A DNA stretch of 64,000 nucleotides from Xiphydria camelus (GCA_963678675.1 OY783199.1:23743546-23807545); one strand, 5' to 3'. Numbered from the stretch's first letter, positions 50,022 to 60,868 are shown. Notes: a model not told the origin generated them from the sequence alone. Numbers and translations: made by a program.

Positions 50022-50984
50022 AAGGCCCGTATCCATTTAGTTTCTCCTGCGGGGCAACGGTGAGACGAGGTAATGTTAAAGCGCTAGAAAGGGGAGAAGC
50101 TACGCGAGGTTAGCGATGTTGCCGAATGCATGCAGTGTGGACACGGCTGATCTCACGCCGGCCTCAGTAGCGAAAGCACGGCTCGCTCCCGTTTAGACCG
50201 GGATACAGCAGCAGATACGCGGTCCTGAAATGCTTATTGCAACCCGGATTCAAACCCTTATGACTTTGAGATGGATTGACCGATTCAAATTTTTGAAAAA
50301 CCATTGCGTAGTTAATTTGACTAGCTTTAATATGATGTGCAACACGACCCCCTTCCTATTTGAAGTTTTCAAGTTGCTAGCGCCAGAGTCGCCATCTTTG
50401 ATTTTTCAAAAACCAAATTACTCTAAAGAATGCTAATAAAAAATTACCCTAAACATATTTTTGTCAATTTTGTAACTTAACGGGTTCAAAAGTTAAAATG
50501 GGGGGGGAGGGGGGGCGACTTTATGCGCCCACTGAAAATGCTTATTTAAATATGTTGCACAGGAACGTTTTCGAGTAACGGCTCCACATCCAAATGAAAT
50601 AAACGACAGAGCAAACGAGTTAAACATGAAGCAATTCCGATTTGGTTTTCACAAATTGCTCGATTTTATTGGAATATTTCTTTATATAACATATTGAAAT
50701 ATCTACAACATTGTACATATCATTTTTCTCTACCAGAATCTGTGAAAATGTATGTAAGTACATGGAGTTATTTTTAAAAAATCATTAATACATTGGGTTC
50801 TGGTTTAAGGAGATTGTATAGAAATGCGCAGAATCAAAAACAAGAATCGGTGTATTCGTGGATTTTTACGAATAATCATAACTAAACGAATTAGTGCGTA
50901 ACTTTTGTACCACACTGTACATAGATAGTTATAATAAAATTAAACTATGTATATTTCAAAGCAACCGTATGAAGTATGTACCCA
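50022..50984. other. No gene recognised
   Basis: A GC-rich 180-bp segment (50,035-50,215), then AT-rich sequence with a poly-G run near 50,500. No domain found in any frame. Confidence 0.35.
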
Positions 50985-51487
50985 CTACACGTGTGGACAT
51001 TCTCTAAGAGGCATCCTCCGAGTTCTTCTTGGGTCCACAAGTTCTGGAAGAAGGCAGTTGAAAAAAAAACTTGTTAGTTGTGGCTCCATTTTTGTTGTCC
51101 AGAACGTGTTATCCCGGTAGATAATTTGCGATTTCAGCCCCAATGGTGTCCACACTCCCAGATAACAGAATTTCCGATTCGTTACATGTAACTGGCCTTG
51201 AATCTGATAATACCAGTTATGGGGTTCTTGTTAATTTCAAACTGGCCATTTTTTGTTTGTTTCCAAAATGTTACCTTTTTCTTTTCGATCGCCTCTTCTG
51301 GCGTTAACTTCTTCGCTGAGTAAGGGCATTTTATTTCTACTAACCCGTTTTTTCCAACTAGTCCATCTGGGGTTGCCCCGAGAAACTGCGTAGTTCCGTC
51401 TATAAAAAGTCCACAATCTTCAATTTCAATTTCCCTCATCTCAGACAACTGTCGTTTCGCAACGCGAAAAGTGAATTTTTCAGTTTC
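50985..51487 (-). pseudogene. YqaJ-type nuclease domain remnant
   Basis: The minus strand encodes CGLFIDGTTQFLGATPDGLVG, NGLVEIKCPYSAKKLTPEEAI and NGQFEINKNP. After a 1-nt loss near 51,217 it continues NWYYQIQGQLHVTNRKFCYL and GVWTP, then FWTTKMEPQLTSFFFNCLLP and ELVDPRRTRRMPLRE before TAG at 50,987-50,985. PDG and EIK are the D and E-x-K catalytic residues of the YqaJ/lambda-exonuclease fold. Such nucleases are the second gene of ISL2EU-type transposons. There are no upstream SWIM segment and no obvious TIRs here. Confidence 0.75.
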
Positions 51488-51781
51488 TTCCTTTTAAAAG
51501 GATGTTTATAATAAACTGTAATTTTGTATAAACCAATTTCCTTAAATTAGATACATGAACAATTAATAAATCCGTTTTCAGAATGAACATATGTGCAGCC
51601 GTTTCCGAATAAATTACTAAGAAAATGTTGCCCTAACAGTGCAGCCATCTATTGAAAAAATTTCATACTATTTGTCGGGGACATTTAGCCTTAAGCATGT
51701 CCTAAATTCTAAACGTATCCTAGTTAGTATACGCATCAGTCTGCGCATGCGCAGAATAGATACGGTGGTCCCGATGCGTTA

Positions 51782-52722
51782 CAGCCCGTTCACACGATAC
51801 GGTTTTTTCGTTCACACGATGCGGTTTTTCACAGTTTCGGTAATTTTACCGAACAGCCCGTTCAGACTATACGGTTTTTCACCGTTTCGGTAAAATTCTA
51901 CCGAATCGGTCAGCCCCCTGACACTATACCTATCTTGGCTACGGCTCTGGCAAGTGTTTCGCACACGTCGAGTGGACGTGTCAACCAATCGCCCGGGCGT
52001 CGAAACAGTGCCGCTCGAGCGAATGCAAAGGATACTCAAAAACAATTTTTATTACATTACTTTGCAATGTTATTAGATCGTTTATAACGTTTTATAAATT
52101 TATTTTCAGATAGAGCTTTTCGTAATGCGAAGAACATGGCGCCATCGCATACGCAACGATATATCGTCGCTGGCACTTTTCGCAAGTGCAGAGAACGACG
52201 ATATATCGTCGTCCGGTACTAAAAGGGTTAAAATCATTGTTTATTGTCGCGCCATCACCCGGCCATGCATGAGCCCTATCAGTACGAAAACTATCCTGTC
52301 TGAACACTTCGATGCATAAACATTGCCACTAGCAACCGATTTGATTATTTTCCCGAATTGGGCCATTCGGTTTTCAGTGACAAGACCGAATGTCAGTCGC
52401 GACCGAATCGGTGAAATTGCCGTATGCGTTTCGAAGACGTACCGTGTGAACGCGCCCATTTAAATGTATGCGCCACTGCAGCACACGGTAAAAAACAGAT
52501 TCGGTGAATTTACCGAAACGGGAAAAAACCGTTTCGTGTGAACACGACCCCCGAAAACCGAACGCCAGTCTCGACCGAATCGGTGAAATTGCCGTATGAG
52601 TTTCGAAGACGTACCGTGTGAACGCGCCCATTTAAATGTATGCGCCACTGCAGCACACGGTAAAAAAACGGATTCGGTAAAATACCGAAACGGGAAAAAA
52701 CCGTATCGTGTGAACGGGCTGT
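51782..52722. mobile_element. Non-autonomous element, CAGCCCGTTCACACGATACG ends
   Basis: 941 bp with inverted ends CAGCCCGTTCACACGATACG and TTA on both sides (51,779-51,781; 52,723-52,725). Subterminal CGTTCACACGATGCGGTTTT and TTTCGGTAAAATT motifs repeat. The right third is a 172-bp tandem duplication. The middle contains ATATATCGTCG inverted motifs. No transposase. Confidence 0.75.
52379..52722. repeat. 172-bp tandem duplication
   Basis: GACCGAATCGGTGAAATTGC begins at 52,401 and again at 52,573. Each unit ends with a copy of the terminal GGGAAAAAACCGT-x-TCGTGTGAAC, so the right terminus of the transposon itself has been duplicated. Confidence 0.8.
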
Positions 52723-52725
52723 TAC

Positions 52726-53470
52726 GTTGCCCGTATCGTTACAGGCCTACCGTCGTATCCCTATCCGAACATGTATCCTGTCGCGTATGGTTAGAAAGTC
52801 TGACGTCTCATCGCTTTCGGTTTCGTATACGTATGGGTCAATCGATGCTTGCTTAAACGGTTATTTTGCGGCCAACGTAAGTCGATAAGTTTACGGATAC
52901 GGATAGGGATACGGAAAAAATTGTAGGGTTTGCTTAATGTGTCTAGTAGCGCGCGCTACACTGCGCAGTGCAACCCGTTGCCAACGCATTCGTAGTAAAA
53001 GTGCACTTCTGTACCTGCATGTTGATAGTTTGCATCGCATCGTAGAGAGCATGCAGTTTTACTTGGAAATGCAGCACGCGAGGTACGCACAGAAGATATG
53101 CTTGCAATTGACACTCTTTTTTATTAGGTATTATAATATTATCGATCACGAAGAAAGCTTACGATCGAACCAATGTGCCCAGAGAGGAATAGGAATCTTA
53201 TTCATGATAATTATAATATGATAAACGAAGAGGAAAAGATATTTTCTTCGAAAGAATATATTTTTCGAGGACAAAAATATTTTTACCCGAAAATTTTCAA
53301 AGAAATATTATTCAAACTTGATCGATGGTTTGAAAGACGATAACGAGGAAGGGAACATTTAGAGCTCGAGAGAGCTGAATCGTTCTTGGCGATATGTGAC
53401 TACAACGATTATATCCGTGAAGAAATTAAATTCTTATCCCCCCCCCCCCTTCTTATACGATACATGTACG
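52726..53470. other. No gene recognised
   Basis: Mixed sequence with GATACGGATA-type direct repeats near 52,895 and a poly-C run at 53,439-53,448. No domain in any frame. Confidence 0.35.
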
Positions 53471-53822
53471 AGGGCAGAGTGAAAGTCCAATACTTTTCTA
53501 ATAGATAGTGGTGCGATCGCGAAGATGAGTATACGCCCCCATTTGGCGAAAAAAACAAGTTCTATTCCACCACGACAATGCACCTGCCCATTCGTCTGGC
53601 GTTGCAACAGCGAAATTGGTCGATTTGAAATTCGAACTGCTGCCGCATTCACCTTATTCACCGGATTTGGCTCCCTGCGACTTCTTTCTCTTCCGAGACT
53701 TGAAAAAATGGCAGGCTGGAAAGAAATTCTCATCAAACGAAGAGGTCATCGCCGCACTACTTTACAGACTTTGGAGCGCACCACCATCTACTAGAAAAGT
53801 ATCGGACTTTTCACTCTTCCCT
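53471..53822 (+). mobile_element. Mariner deletion derivative with transposase fragment
   Basis: 352 bp with inverted ends of about 40 bp (AG-x-GAGTGAAA-AGTCC, then TACTTTTCTA-TAGATGGTGGTGCG-like). The inside, with one shift near 53,552, encodes a mariner C-terminal catalytic piece: RPHLAKK, HHDNAPAHSSG, FELLPHSPYSPDLAPCDFFL, GKKFSSNEEVIAAL. The second and third aspartates of the D,D34D triad are present (HDNAPAH and PCDFF), but the first third of the protein is gone. Confidence 0.75.
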
Positions 53823-54278
53823 CATATATTTGGCTCGTGGTATTCCTCATGAGGAAAATCCGTTTTTTTTTTCACTCCAAAAAGGCAAACAACGGTAAGT
53901 ACCTACAAGCTATTTTGGAACTGTTATTCTGCGAGATACGAAATGCTTGAGGTCCCTTTTACGTCGTTCCTCGGCTACAGCTCGAACTGTGTACATGAAA
54001 CATTAACAAACTCTCAAAGTGGCACGAGTTGGAAGAAAATTAAGTTTTCATTGCTCTTCGCGGTGGAGCATCCATACGCGACATTTATGTGTTAAAAGTG
54101 TGGAAATAACGAGAAAAAATGAGCCTCTTTAGTCAATTTTTCTTCGGTATAGTAAAATTTCTATAAAATTATATTCGGAATCGAGGCGCGTTGATGATCG
54201 ATCGTAATTTTCCGATGGCGCGTTCACGTGCGCTAGCGTGTGAGATCCCCTTTCCCTGTATGCAAACACTGTCTTTAA

Positions 54279-55015
54279 GGTGTACATACACCTAGTTTGG
54301 TCCAAAAAATCGATTTCTCAAAAGTACCTTTATTTAATAGTAGAAAACAAACACTACATACTGAAAAAAGTTTGAATCTAAAATTCGCAAAATTGACCGA
54401 GTTACAAGTGTTTATATACCTGACTTAGCGTTTCCAGGTCCGGTCTACCTGAAACTTCAAACGCTGTTTTCTCACAACTACTTTTTCAAATGCGGTGCCA
54501 ACTATATTTCAAAAGACTACTGAACCGATTTTAATGTAAATTGTCTCAATACTTTGTAAAGATTTTATCTCGTCCCTGACACCTATCAAACATTTTTTTA
54601 AAATACTTTTTTCTTGACAATCATGAAACCAGAACGAAATTACTTGAAAAATCACACTCGTAATTTAAACTGTTGTAAGATTGTTAATTATAAATATTTC
54701 TCAAAATCACCGGTTACAAGGACAAGATTGAACCTTCTAGTTTAAGAATTTTCATCATTTTTTGCTTTCAGATGAAATCCGAACGAGAATTTTTTGGCAC
54801 CGTAAAAGTCTTTCATAATACACCTTGCCGGATTCAATGGCCAATAACTTGTAAACAGCACAATATTTTTAAGGTTTTCTTTTTCATACATTTTGTTAAA
54901 AGTGTGTATTTGTAATAACATTTTATAAATGAGTGTTAAATAAATGAAATATATGAAGAAAAAAAAATTATTGAAAGTAATACATTTTTCAGGCCGTCTA
55001 GGTGTATGTAGCACC
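54279..55015. mobile_element. Non-autonomous element, GGTGTACATACACC ends
   Basis: GGTGTACATACACCTAG on the left, CTAGGTGTATGTAGCACC on the right, flanked by TTAA at 54,275-54,278 and 55,016-55,019. The interior is AT-rich and non-coding. Confidence 0.65.
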
Positions 55016-55639
55016 TTAACACTTAGTTAATCGCCTGGGGTCAATGCGACCCAAGCGAACTTTCTGATCTCTCCCTATAGGCGACTAACTAAGGCGACTA
55101 TATTATTATACGAATCGAATTTGAGCTCGAGAAATCGAAACGTAACGCCCACGACCTGTATTTCAAGCTGACGATGAAAATCGAGTTTGCCGCTCGATCT
55201 CCCACGAAGGTAATGAGACTGTAAATACGTAGGTACGTGGGGACGGATGTGTGCGTACGAGAGGCCAGAAGACTGATGAGATGTCGGACGAATGTAGTTA
55301 CGCACCTACTGATTTAACGATCAGTGATTCTCAATTTCGAGTTGCGGAAATGTTTTTGTTTAAATCTTTATCCCCTCGGCTACACGTCGACTCTGATACT
55401 CTTTTCTTAACCCTTATGTGCACGCTAAGCGGCACTCCGTACCGCGTTTTTTGAAGAACTCGATTGCGCGCGCTCTGAGCTCCCCAGGCGACACGAACAC
55501 CCCAGGTATTCTCTTTCCAACTATTCCTGAGCATGGTGGAAGCTATGCGGGTTTCGGAGATTCTACGTTGATGAGAAAAGAAGTGATGAATTTAGTGGGT
55601 GACTATGTCAAGGACACATTTGAACGTGAAAGAAAATTA

Positions 55640-55809
55640 ATTTGACCTTGATATAACCTTGAAGGTCATGGTCAAGGTCAAATCCAATATGACCATTGCG
55701 TAGCCCGGGAAAAATACTAAAAATTTTGTATTAAAAATGTATTTAAACAATGGTGGACGGACAAAATCAATCCACAATCTACCCGTGCGAAGCCGGGACG
55801 GGCTGCTAG
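55640..55809 (+). mobile_element. Helitron 3' terminus
   Basis: The sequence CCCGTGCGAAGCCGGGACGG followed by GCTGCTAG and then T fits the Helitron 3' rule: a short GC hairpin about 10 bp before a CTRR end, inserted before T. Upstream GACCTTGA/GGTCAAGGTCAA repeats are common near such ends. The 5' TC end and any Rep/helicase coding are not seen; the element probably starts within the preceding 1 kb or is truncated. Confidence 0.65.
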
Positions 55810-56015
55810 TTATATATAAAACCCACAATTTAAAATATTGTGCGCGGCCAAGCTGTCATTATTAAATTTAGGCGTATACAATCCATATATTATACAGAAA
55901 ATGTCAATTTACAAATATTTTTTTCCTTAATTTTTTCCTTTCTAATTGTCCCATTATATGATATTTATCCATACATCTGTATACCGTGTGTTTCATCCCA
56001 AACGAAACAAGCTTA

Positions 56016-56300
56016 GATTATTGCCGATACTTTGCCGACGGTCGAGAATTTGATAGTTAGAGTGGGCTTGAGAAGAGTGCGCTGTGTGTGCTGCATGAGA
56101 GCAAAAAGTATCAAACGTCTGATTTCCCGATAGCTGTCAATTCGGGAAAACTGTCAATTCGATCAATTCGATCTCCCGAATTGACAGCTATTGGGAAATG
56201 AGACGTTTGACACTTTTCGCTCTTACGCAGCACACACAGCGCACTCTTCTCAAACCAACTCTAACTATCAAATTCTCGACCGTCGGCAAAGTATCGGCAA
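56016..56300. mobile_element. Foldback element with ~120-bp arms
   Basis: ATTGCCGATACTTTGCCGAC...GAGAATTTGATAGTTAGAGT on the left is inverted on the right; the centre has CGAATTGACAGCTAT inverted around a short loop. Non-coding. Confidence 0.75.
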
Positions 56301-56346
56301 TATAGAGAACTGGCATGTAGGCGGAGCTTGCTTGTGACATATCAAT

Positions 56347-56722
56347 ATGGCGTCGCAAAATGTACATCAGTGCAATGACAGAATGGCTTTAAAGTTAGAA
56401 AATATTTATCAGTGGGCAAAATGCAATTCTTCCAGCCGAAATTTCGTAGAAGGAGAAAGAACCCTCAATGCGAGCCATGTTATATTATGTGGAAAAAATG
56501 AAAAAACGAAGGAAAGTGATACAGTGGTTATTTGCTCTCTGTTTACAAACGTCGAATTTGAAGGGAAAACCACATGAAATCAAAGGAGAAATGAAAAGAA
56601 ATGGGGTAATTGCATCAGTGTCGTGTTCGTGCAAAGCAGGACTGGTAGGAAAATGTAAATATACATTAGCAATACTGCTACATTGCTACAGGCAACTTCC
56701 CAACCTCTATACCAGTTACAAT
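56347..56722 (+). pseudogene. SWIM zinc-finger fragment of transposon nuclease gene
   Basis: MASQNVHQCNDRMALKLENI...SHVILCGKNE...ICSLFTNVEFEGK shifts frame near 56,565 and continues PHEIKGEMKRNGVIASVSCS and CKAGLVGKCKYTLAILLHCY. The C-x-C...C-x-(H) pattern is a SWIM finger, with tyrosine where the zinc-binding histidine is usual (CKY for CKH). In ISL2EU-type nuclease proteins SWIM precedes YqaJ; here the YqaJ part is absent. Confidence 0.65.
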
Positions 56723-57075
56723 AGGTTTGTTCCTGCAGAGAATCCGTGACTAATCCCTGACAGTTGGTGATTTGTACGTAGTGCGCATGTGCGGACTTTG
56801 ACTAGTCAGGGATTTCTGTTGGAACACCGAACGCACTGTACTCTAGTGGTGACGACAGTAATTAATTTTAGAAGAGAGCAAACCTAACCTTTTTAATTTT
56901 CGACTAAGGTTATTGTTATTTTGTTTTATACACTACTAGTAGTGTAACAAAAATATGGATGAAAACTCAGGTACAAACAATAGAAAGGTAATACGGTTTG
57001 GCGAACAAGGGTTGCAAACGTATAGTCAGTTAAGTAAGAGCGTGTATGGCATTATTCATAAAGAAATTATTCAAC

Positions 57076-57500
57076 AATGTTTTTTTCCACGTACATACGT
57101 TTGACATGTTCCAAGGCAATGCGCAATTATGTTAATAATGAGTCCAATCACCACCATCGATAATCACTTGGCATCCCCGAGGCATAGTATCCACCCATTT
57201 TTCAACGTATTCGCGGGGAAGTGCCTTCCAAACGCGTCGAATTTCTCAGGATAGCTACTTCACAGTGAACACGTTTTCATAAACAAGCAGAAGCTTGGAC
57301 GAAAACGTGTCTTCACTGTGAAGCAGCTATCCCGAGAAATTCGACACATTTGGAAGGCACTTCCCCATAAATACGCTGAAAATTTGATGGATAGTATGCC
57401 TCGGAGATGCCAAGCAATAATCGATGGTGGTAATTGAACTCATTATTAACCAAATTCTGCATTGCCTTCGACCATATCAAACGTATGTATATGTCGAAAG
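57076..57500. mobile_element. Tc1-like transposase foldback remnant
   Basis: Two roughly 200-bp inverted copies around 57,280. The right (+) copy encodes KQLSREIRHIWKALP, KYAENLMDSMPRRCQAIID, then GGN and TGA: the last residues of a Tc1-family transposase. The left copy is the same on the minus strand. A head-to-head remnant, non-functional. Confidence 0.7.
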
Positions 57501-57731
57501 AAACATTGTTTAATAATGTCTTCATGAATAACGCCGCACACGCTCTTACTTAACAGACTATACTTACAATCTCACGTCCTTCACAGAACGCTAATTGCCG
57601 GACGGATCGGAGTAAGCCATCCCCGCAGTGGCCAGCTTAATAAATACCGCTATACATGGAATATGTATTGTAAAGGGGAGAAATAACGGATTCCATAGAT
57701 AACCGTGTAGATCTGATACCTGGCTTGCCAT

Positions 57732-57945
57732 GTACACCCGGGTTCACGGATTTTGAACATAGTGACTTTTCAAAATGTCATATTTCAATATACTAACCAA
57801 TGAATAATTAATTATCATGCTTTCATTAGCCAGGGCAAAAGCCGCATTAGCTAATGAAAGTTTGACATTTAATTGCTAATTGGCTGTTACGTTTTAAAAT
57901 TACATTTTCAAAAGTCATTATGTTCAGAATCCGTGAACCCGGGTG
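57732..57945. mobile_element. Foldback element, ACACCCGGGTTCACGGATT arms
   Basis: ACACCCGGGTTCACGGATT...GAACATA-x-TGACTTTT on the left is inverted at 57,897-57,945. The central ATTAGCTAATGAAAG-type stems extend the fold. Confidence 0.75.
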
Positions 57946-58236
57946 TAAACCCGGGGCCACGGATTCTTCTTCTGGTTACTTTTGCAAAATGTTTCTATTA
58001 TAGGTACTCTACATATTAATTACTCATTCAAATTTCTAACATTAGCATCAACATCTATAGCAGAAATAATGGATTCGGTTTTTCAACAGTACAAATAACA
58101 ATTAACAAATTAATAGAGGGGGGGGGGCAGTTTTACTTCGACCAGGGTGTACACAATATCCTACAACAAATTAGGACAGTTATTTTGAATTAATCTATTT
58201 CTCCAGCCTTATACCATACTTGTAAAACGCTTGCGT

Positions 58237-58294
58237 GCTGGTTATTCTCAGTATAGCGCTATACCGCGTTTATACTGTGTTTGTAAAACCGCCC
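58237..58294. repeat. Fragment of the 17.2-kb MITE family
   Basis: GGTTATTCTCAGTATAGCGC...TATACCGCGTTTATAC and a GTAAAACCG end match 17,250-17,305. One arm only. Confidence 0.7.
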
Positions 58295-58508
58295 TCATTC
58301 ATACGAGCAGCTAGTACGCATGCGTCGGACTGAAAGTTTCCTGACAATCCGCAAACTTTTCTGACTGTCAGCAAACTCGTCTGACTCCTGCTGGAACAGC
58401 GGATTTGGAATCAGTGACTGTCACGTACTTCTTGTTGGAACGCGAGAATCTTAATGCGCATGCGCCTGACGTCCGCTGACAGTCTCTGACTCCTGCAGGA
58501 ACAAACCT

Positions 58509-58793
58509 TATATATAATCTTGATTCTTAAAATGACGAGAGCATACTTTCATGTAACATGTAACCTCGTTTCCGATTTTTAAAGCACCTATCCATGCCTT
58601 TAACATATCGATTTTTTCCATTTTGCCGAAGGCATTCTTTATACATATACACCGAGTACTCATTTGGCTTCGGAAATAAATGAAACCGTAAACGCACATC
58701 TTTATGAGATTTTGATACAGAGTTGAGTTTATACACACAACAATACTCTTTACTTTTACTTTGAGGAGGTGAAAATTCGCCAATTTCCATCAT
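58509..58793 (-). pseudogene. THAP-domain fragment of deleted transposase
   Basis: Starts MMEIGEFSPPQSKSKEYCCV; with two frame changes it continues SHKDVRLRFHLFPKPNE, ECLRQNGK/MLKAWIGALKIGNEV and MKVCSRHFKNQDYI. THAP features (C-C pair, FP-block, W, C-x2-H) are all present, but in different frames. No catalytic domain follows. Confidence 0.65.
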
Positions 58794-58945
58794 AACTTTA
58801 TTTTCACAATTGAACTAACAACGACCAACCATATTCAACTTCACGCAGAGAGTGGTTCACATTATTCACACCAGATGTCATATCGCAATATGTCAGTTCC
58901 CTATAGGTATCTAAGCTTGTTTCGTATGGGATGAAACATACGGTA

Positions 58946-59415
58946 TACGTAGCATATACATAGTATATCAAATGTTATCTGGGAGTGATTACCGTGTACA
59001 CATGCACAGAATTGGATTTTAATGTCAAACATTTGGCGGTCCAGACTAAAATATTTTCAGAAAATGGAATGCTTGAGTTACTCCTATACGTTGTATTTGT
59101 ACGTTGGATTGTACGCAACAGGCGCAAACGGATAGAAATTCAATCCTGGATATCTCAGACTTTCGGATATGCAAATCGAATTTTCAATGGTTTGTTGTAT
59201 TCGCGTTGATAATTACATTGCTTTCGTATTAAAATAAATAACAGTTATAAGTCAAAACTGAAAGATGCACGCAAGTTTTTGAAACCGGAAGTGGATATTA
59301 AAAAATTATTAGGTAAAACTTTGGTCAAAGAAGTTTTTCTGAAGTCACACTCGTTTGGAAGATATATGCTATTTTTCACGGTGGTTGGGATCCCCGTATA
59401 TCTCTCTTATCCATG
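58946..59415. other. No gene recognised
   Basis: AT-rich 470 bp. A 74-codon + strand ORF at 58,985-59,209 shows no known motif. Confidence 0.35.
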
Positions 59416-59730
59416 TAGGATGTGGAGGGTTATTATAGGTTCTAATTATGCCCTATTTTGAACCTCTAAGGGCCGGTATTATAAAGCCCGTTGACCGAAG
59501 GTTGAGCGTGAACCGGCGGTTGACGTATTCCCAAACTGCAGGCGAACCGTCGGTTGAACCTCAACCTTCGGTCTCTCAACGGGCTTTATATAATACCGGC
59601 CGTAAGTGGAAGAATTGGAAATAGGGCATAAATTGAATAGAAGGAAGTCCTCCTTATTTCCTCATATATCTTACTGAACGATAGCATCTTGAGACTTAAA
59701 GTAGAGGGTCTGAATTTTGACTCGAGTGAG
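59416..59730. repeat. Dispersed repeat, occupied copy
   Basis: Second copy of the 20.5-kb repeat, split by the MITE at 59,470-59,602. The two halves align to the 20.5-kb copy without loss at the junction. Confidence 0.75.
59470..59602. mobile_element. MITE with TAA duplication and known empty site
   Basis: 133 bp, ends GGGCCGGTATTATAAAGCCC and CGGCCGGTATTATATAAAGC (inverted); inner arms GGTTGAGCGTGAACCG-like. TAA at 59,467-59,469 and 59,603-59,605; the matching repeat at 20.5 kb has one TAA and no insert. Confidence 0.9.
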
Positions 59731-60282
59731 CACTTGATGTTCATTGGTTGACGTTATAGGATTGACCCGTTACGCTTTGAGACATATACTGCAAGTATTC
59801 CTTTAACTTTTTTCCCAAGAAGCATCGGCCCACCCGGTTGACGTTATGTTTTTGATCAATGAGGATCGAATATTCACTGAGCAATCAAACGCCAGCAATT
59901 TTTCAGTGTAAAATCATTTAGTTTGACATTCTCTAGATTCCTGTCGGTACATATATTTACGTAGCATAAAGTTTTTGCGCTCCTTCATCGTAGAAAGCAC
60001 CCACACAAACTTATGAAATAAATTGGAGAAGATTGTATCAACCATTCTAACGAGCAGAAAGAAGCTTGAATTGCAGAAATTACTCCAAAAGTCTAAGGTT
60101 TGTGAAAGTTTTGGTAGCTGTCAAGATTACATTACCGTCGATCCATATTTCGCAGGTAAATTATGTATGTACAGTAGAACTCCAATTATCCAAACTCCGA
60201 CTATCCGAATCACTAATTATCCGAATCGCTTTCAGAAATAAAAATGTCAGCAAAATGATTCTGTCTACGCGCGCTATTCTGC

Positions 60283-60745
60283 CCAACTACGGAGAAAGGC
60301 AGTAACTAGCAAAACAAACCGAGATGCGTTTTTTGGTACCATTGAATATCTTGAATTATTTTGTACCCAAATTTTGTACCCTTTTTTAATGTCAAAGCTA
60401 GGTTTCATTAGTAATCTGTCTTGTAAACCCTTCGGCTAAAGGCATCAAAGTTACAGTTGATTTTCCACAAGTTTGTCGGTTAGCAGTTAAGGTAAAAGCA
60501 CCAGTGGCCGAACGGTTAAGACTAGTATCCGGACACCCATAAAAATATATGTAGCAGATTTGATTGAGTGTTCTTACTAGATGGAATTTGTCATGGGCGT
60601 TCCTAATTTATTGAAGATTCTTTCTCAGTAATTGATTCTTTTTACCACATTTAATAATCAGTGTTATACGTAAAAATGTCCGCATATTGGGACGTGTCCG
60701 GCCACTGGTGCTTTTACCTTACTGCCTTTCTCCATAGTTGGGCAG
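60283..60745. mobile_element. Foldback containing an inner MITE
   Basis: Outer arms TGCCCAACTACGGAGAAAGG and complement. Between them is a 228-bp inner element, 60,491-60,718, with ends GGTAAAAGCACCAGTGGCCG flanked by TTAA on the left and TTAC on the right. Confidence 0.7.
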
Positions 60746-60843
60746 TATTGCCCTTTACTCTAGTGTAGCGCAGCGTGAACATTATTATGATGATTAGTAC
60801 ATATCGGTACTCTTTCGCGTCGGTGCGTTGTTTTGTTTCATTT

Positions 60844-60868
60844 GTGTATGTATGTATGTATGTATGTA
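60844..60868. repeat. TATG microsatellite
   Basis: About six units of TATG inside the pogo-like element. Confidence 0.85.

Larger units (their letters stand above)
56723..58508. mobile_element. Nested AGGTTTGTTCCTGCAG element
   Basis: Inverted ends AGGTTTGTTCCTGCAG at both borders; subterminal GTCAGAGACTGTC on the right matches the small 11-kb MITE. The uninterrupted copy at 46.4 kb shows the target. The interior is itself a collection of other elements. Confidence 0.75.
56301..58905. mobile_element. Deleted ISL2EU-like element, second copy (interrupted)
   Basis: Ends TATAGAGAACTGGCAT and inverted TATAGGGAACTGACAT; same structure as 45,979-46,815 but in opposite orientation. The SWIM-gene start is on + (56,347-56,722) and the THAP domain on - (58,509-58,793). 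A 1.79-kb element is inserted between them at ACAAT/ATATAATC. Confidence 0.75.
55980..58945. mobile_element. Multi-layer nested transposon stack
   Basis: The outermost layer is a palindrome with arms at 55,980-56,015 and 58,906-58,945 (GTTTCATCCCAAACGAAACA and complement). Inside it, a foldback at 56,016-56,300 abuts the THAP/SWIM element (56,301-58,905), which holds an AGGTTTGTTCC element (56,723-58,508), which holds a Tc1 foldback, another foldback and a MITE fragment. The order of insertion can be read from which sequences interrupt which. Confidence 0.75.

Noticed and set aside
58985..59209. Possible membrane-protein fragment (LLLYVVFVRWIV)
   Set aside because: A single hydrophobic stretch in a short AT-rich ORF, with no family signature or splice sites.
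60503..60522. tRNA-like A box (GTGGCCGAACGGTTAAGAC)
   Set aside because: It resembles the D-arm of tRNA-Ser/Leu, but no B box or acceptor stem follows, and the segment is the arm of an inner MITE.
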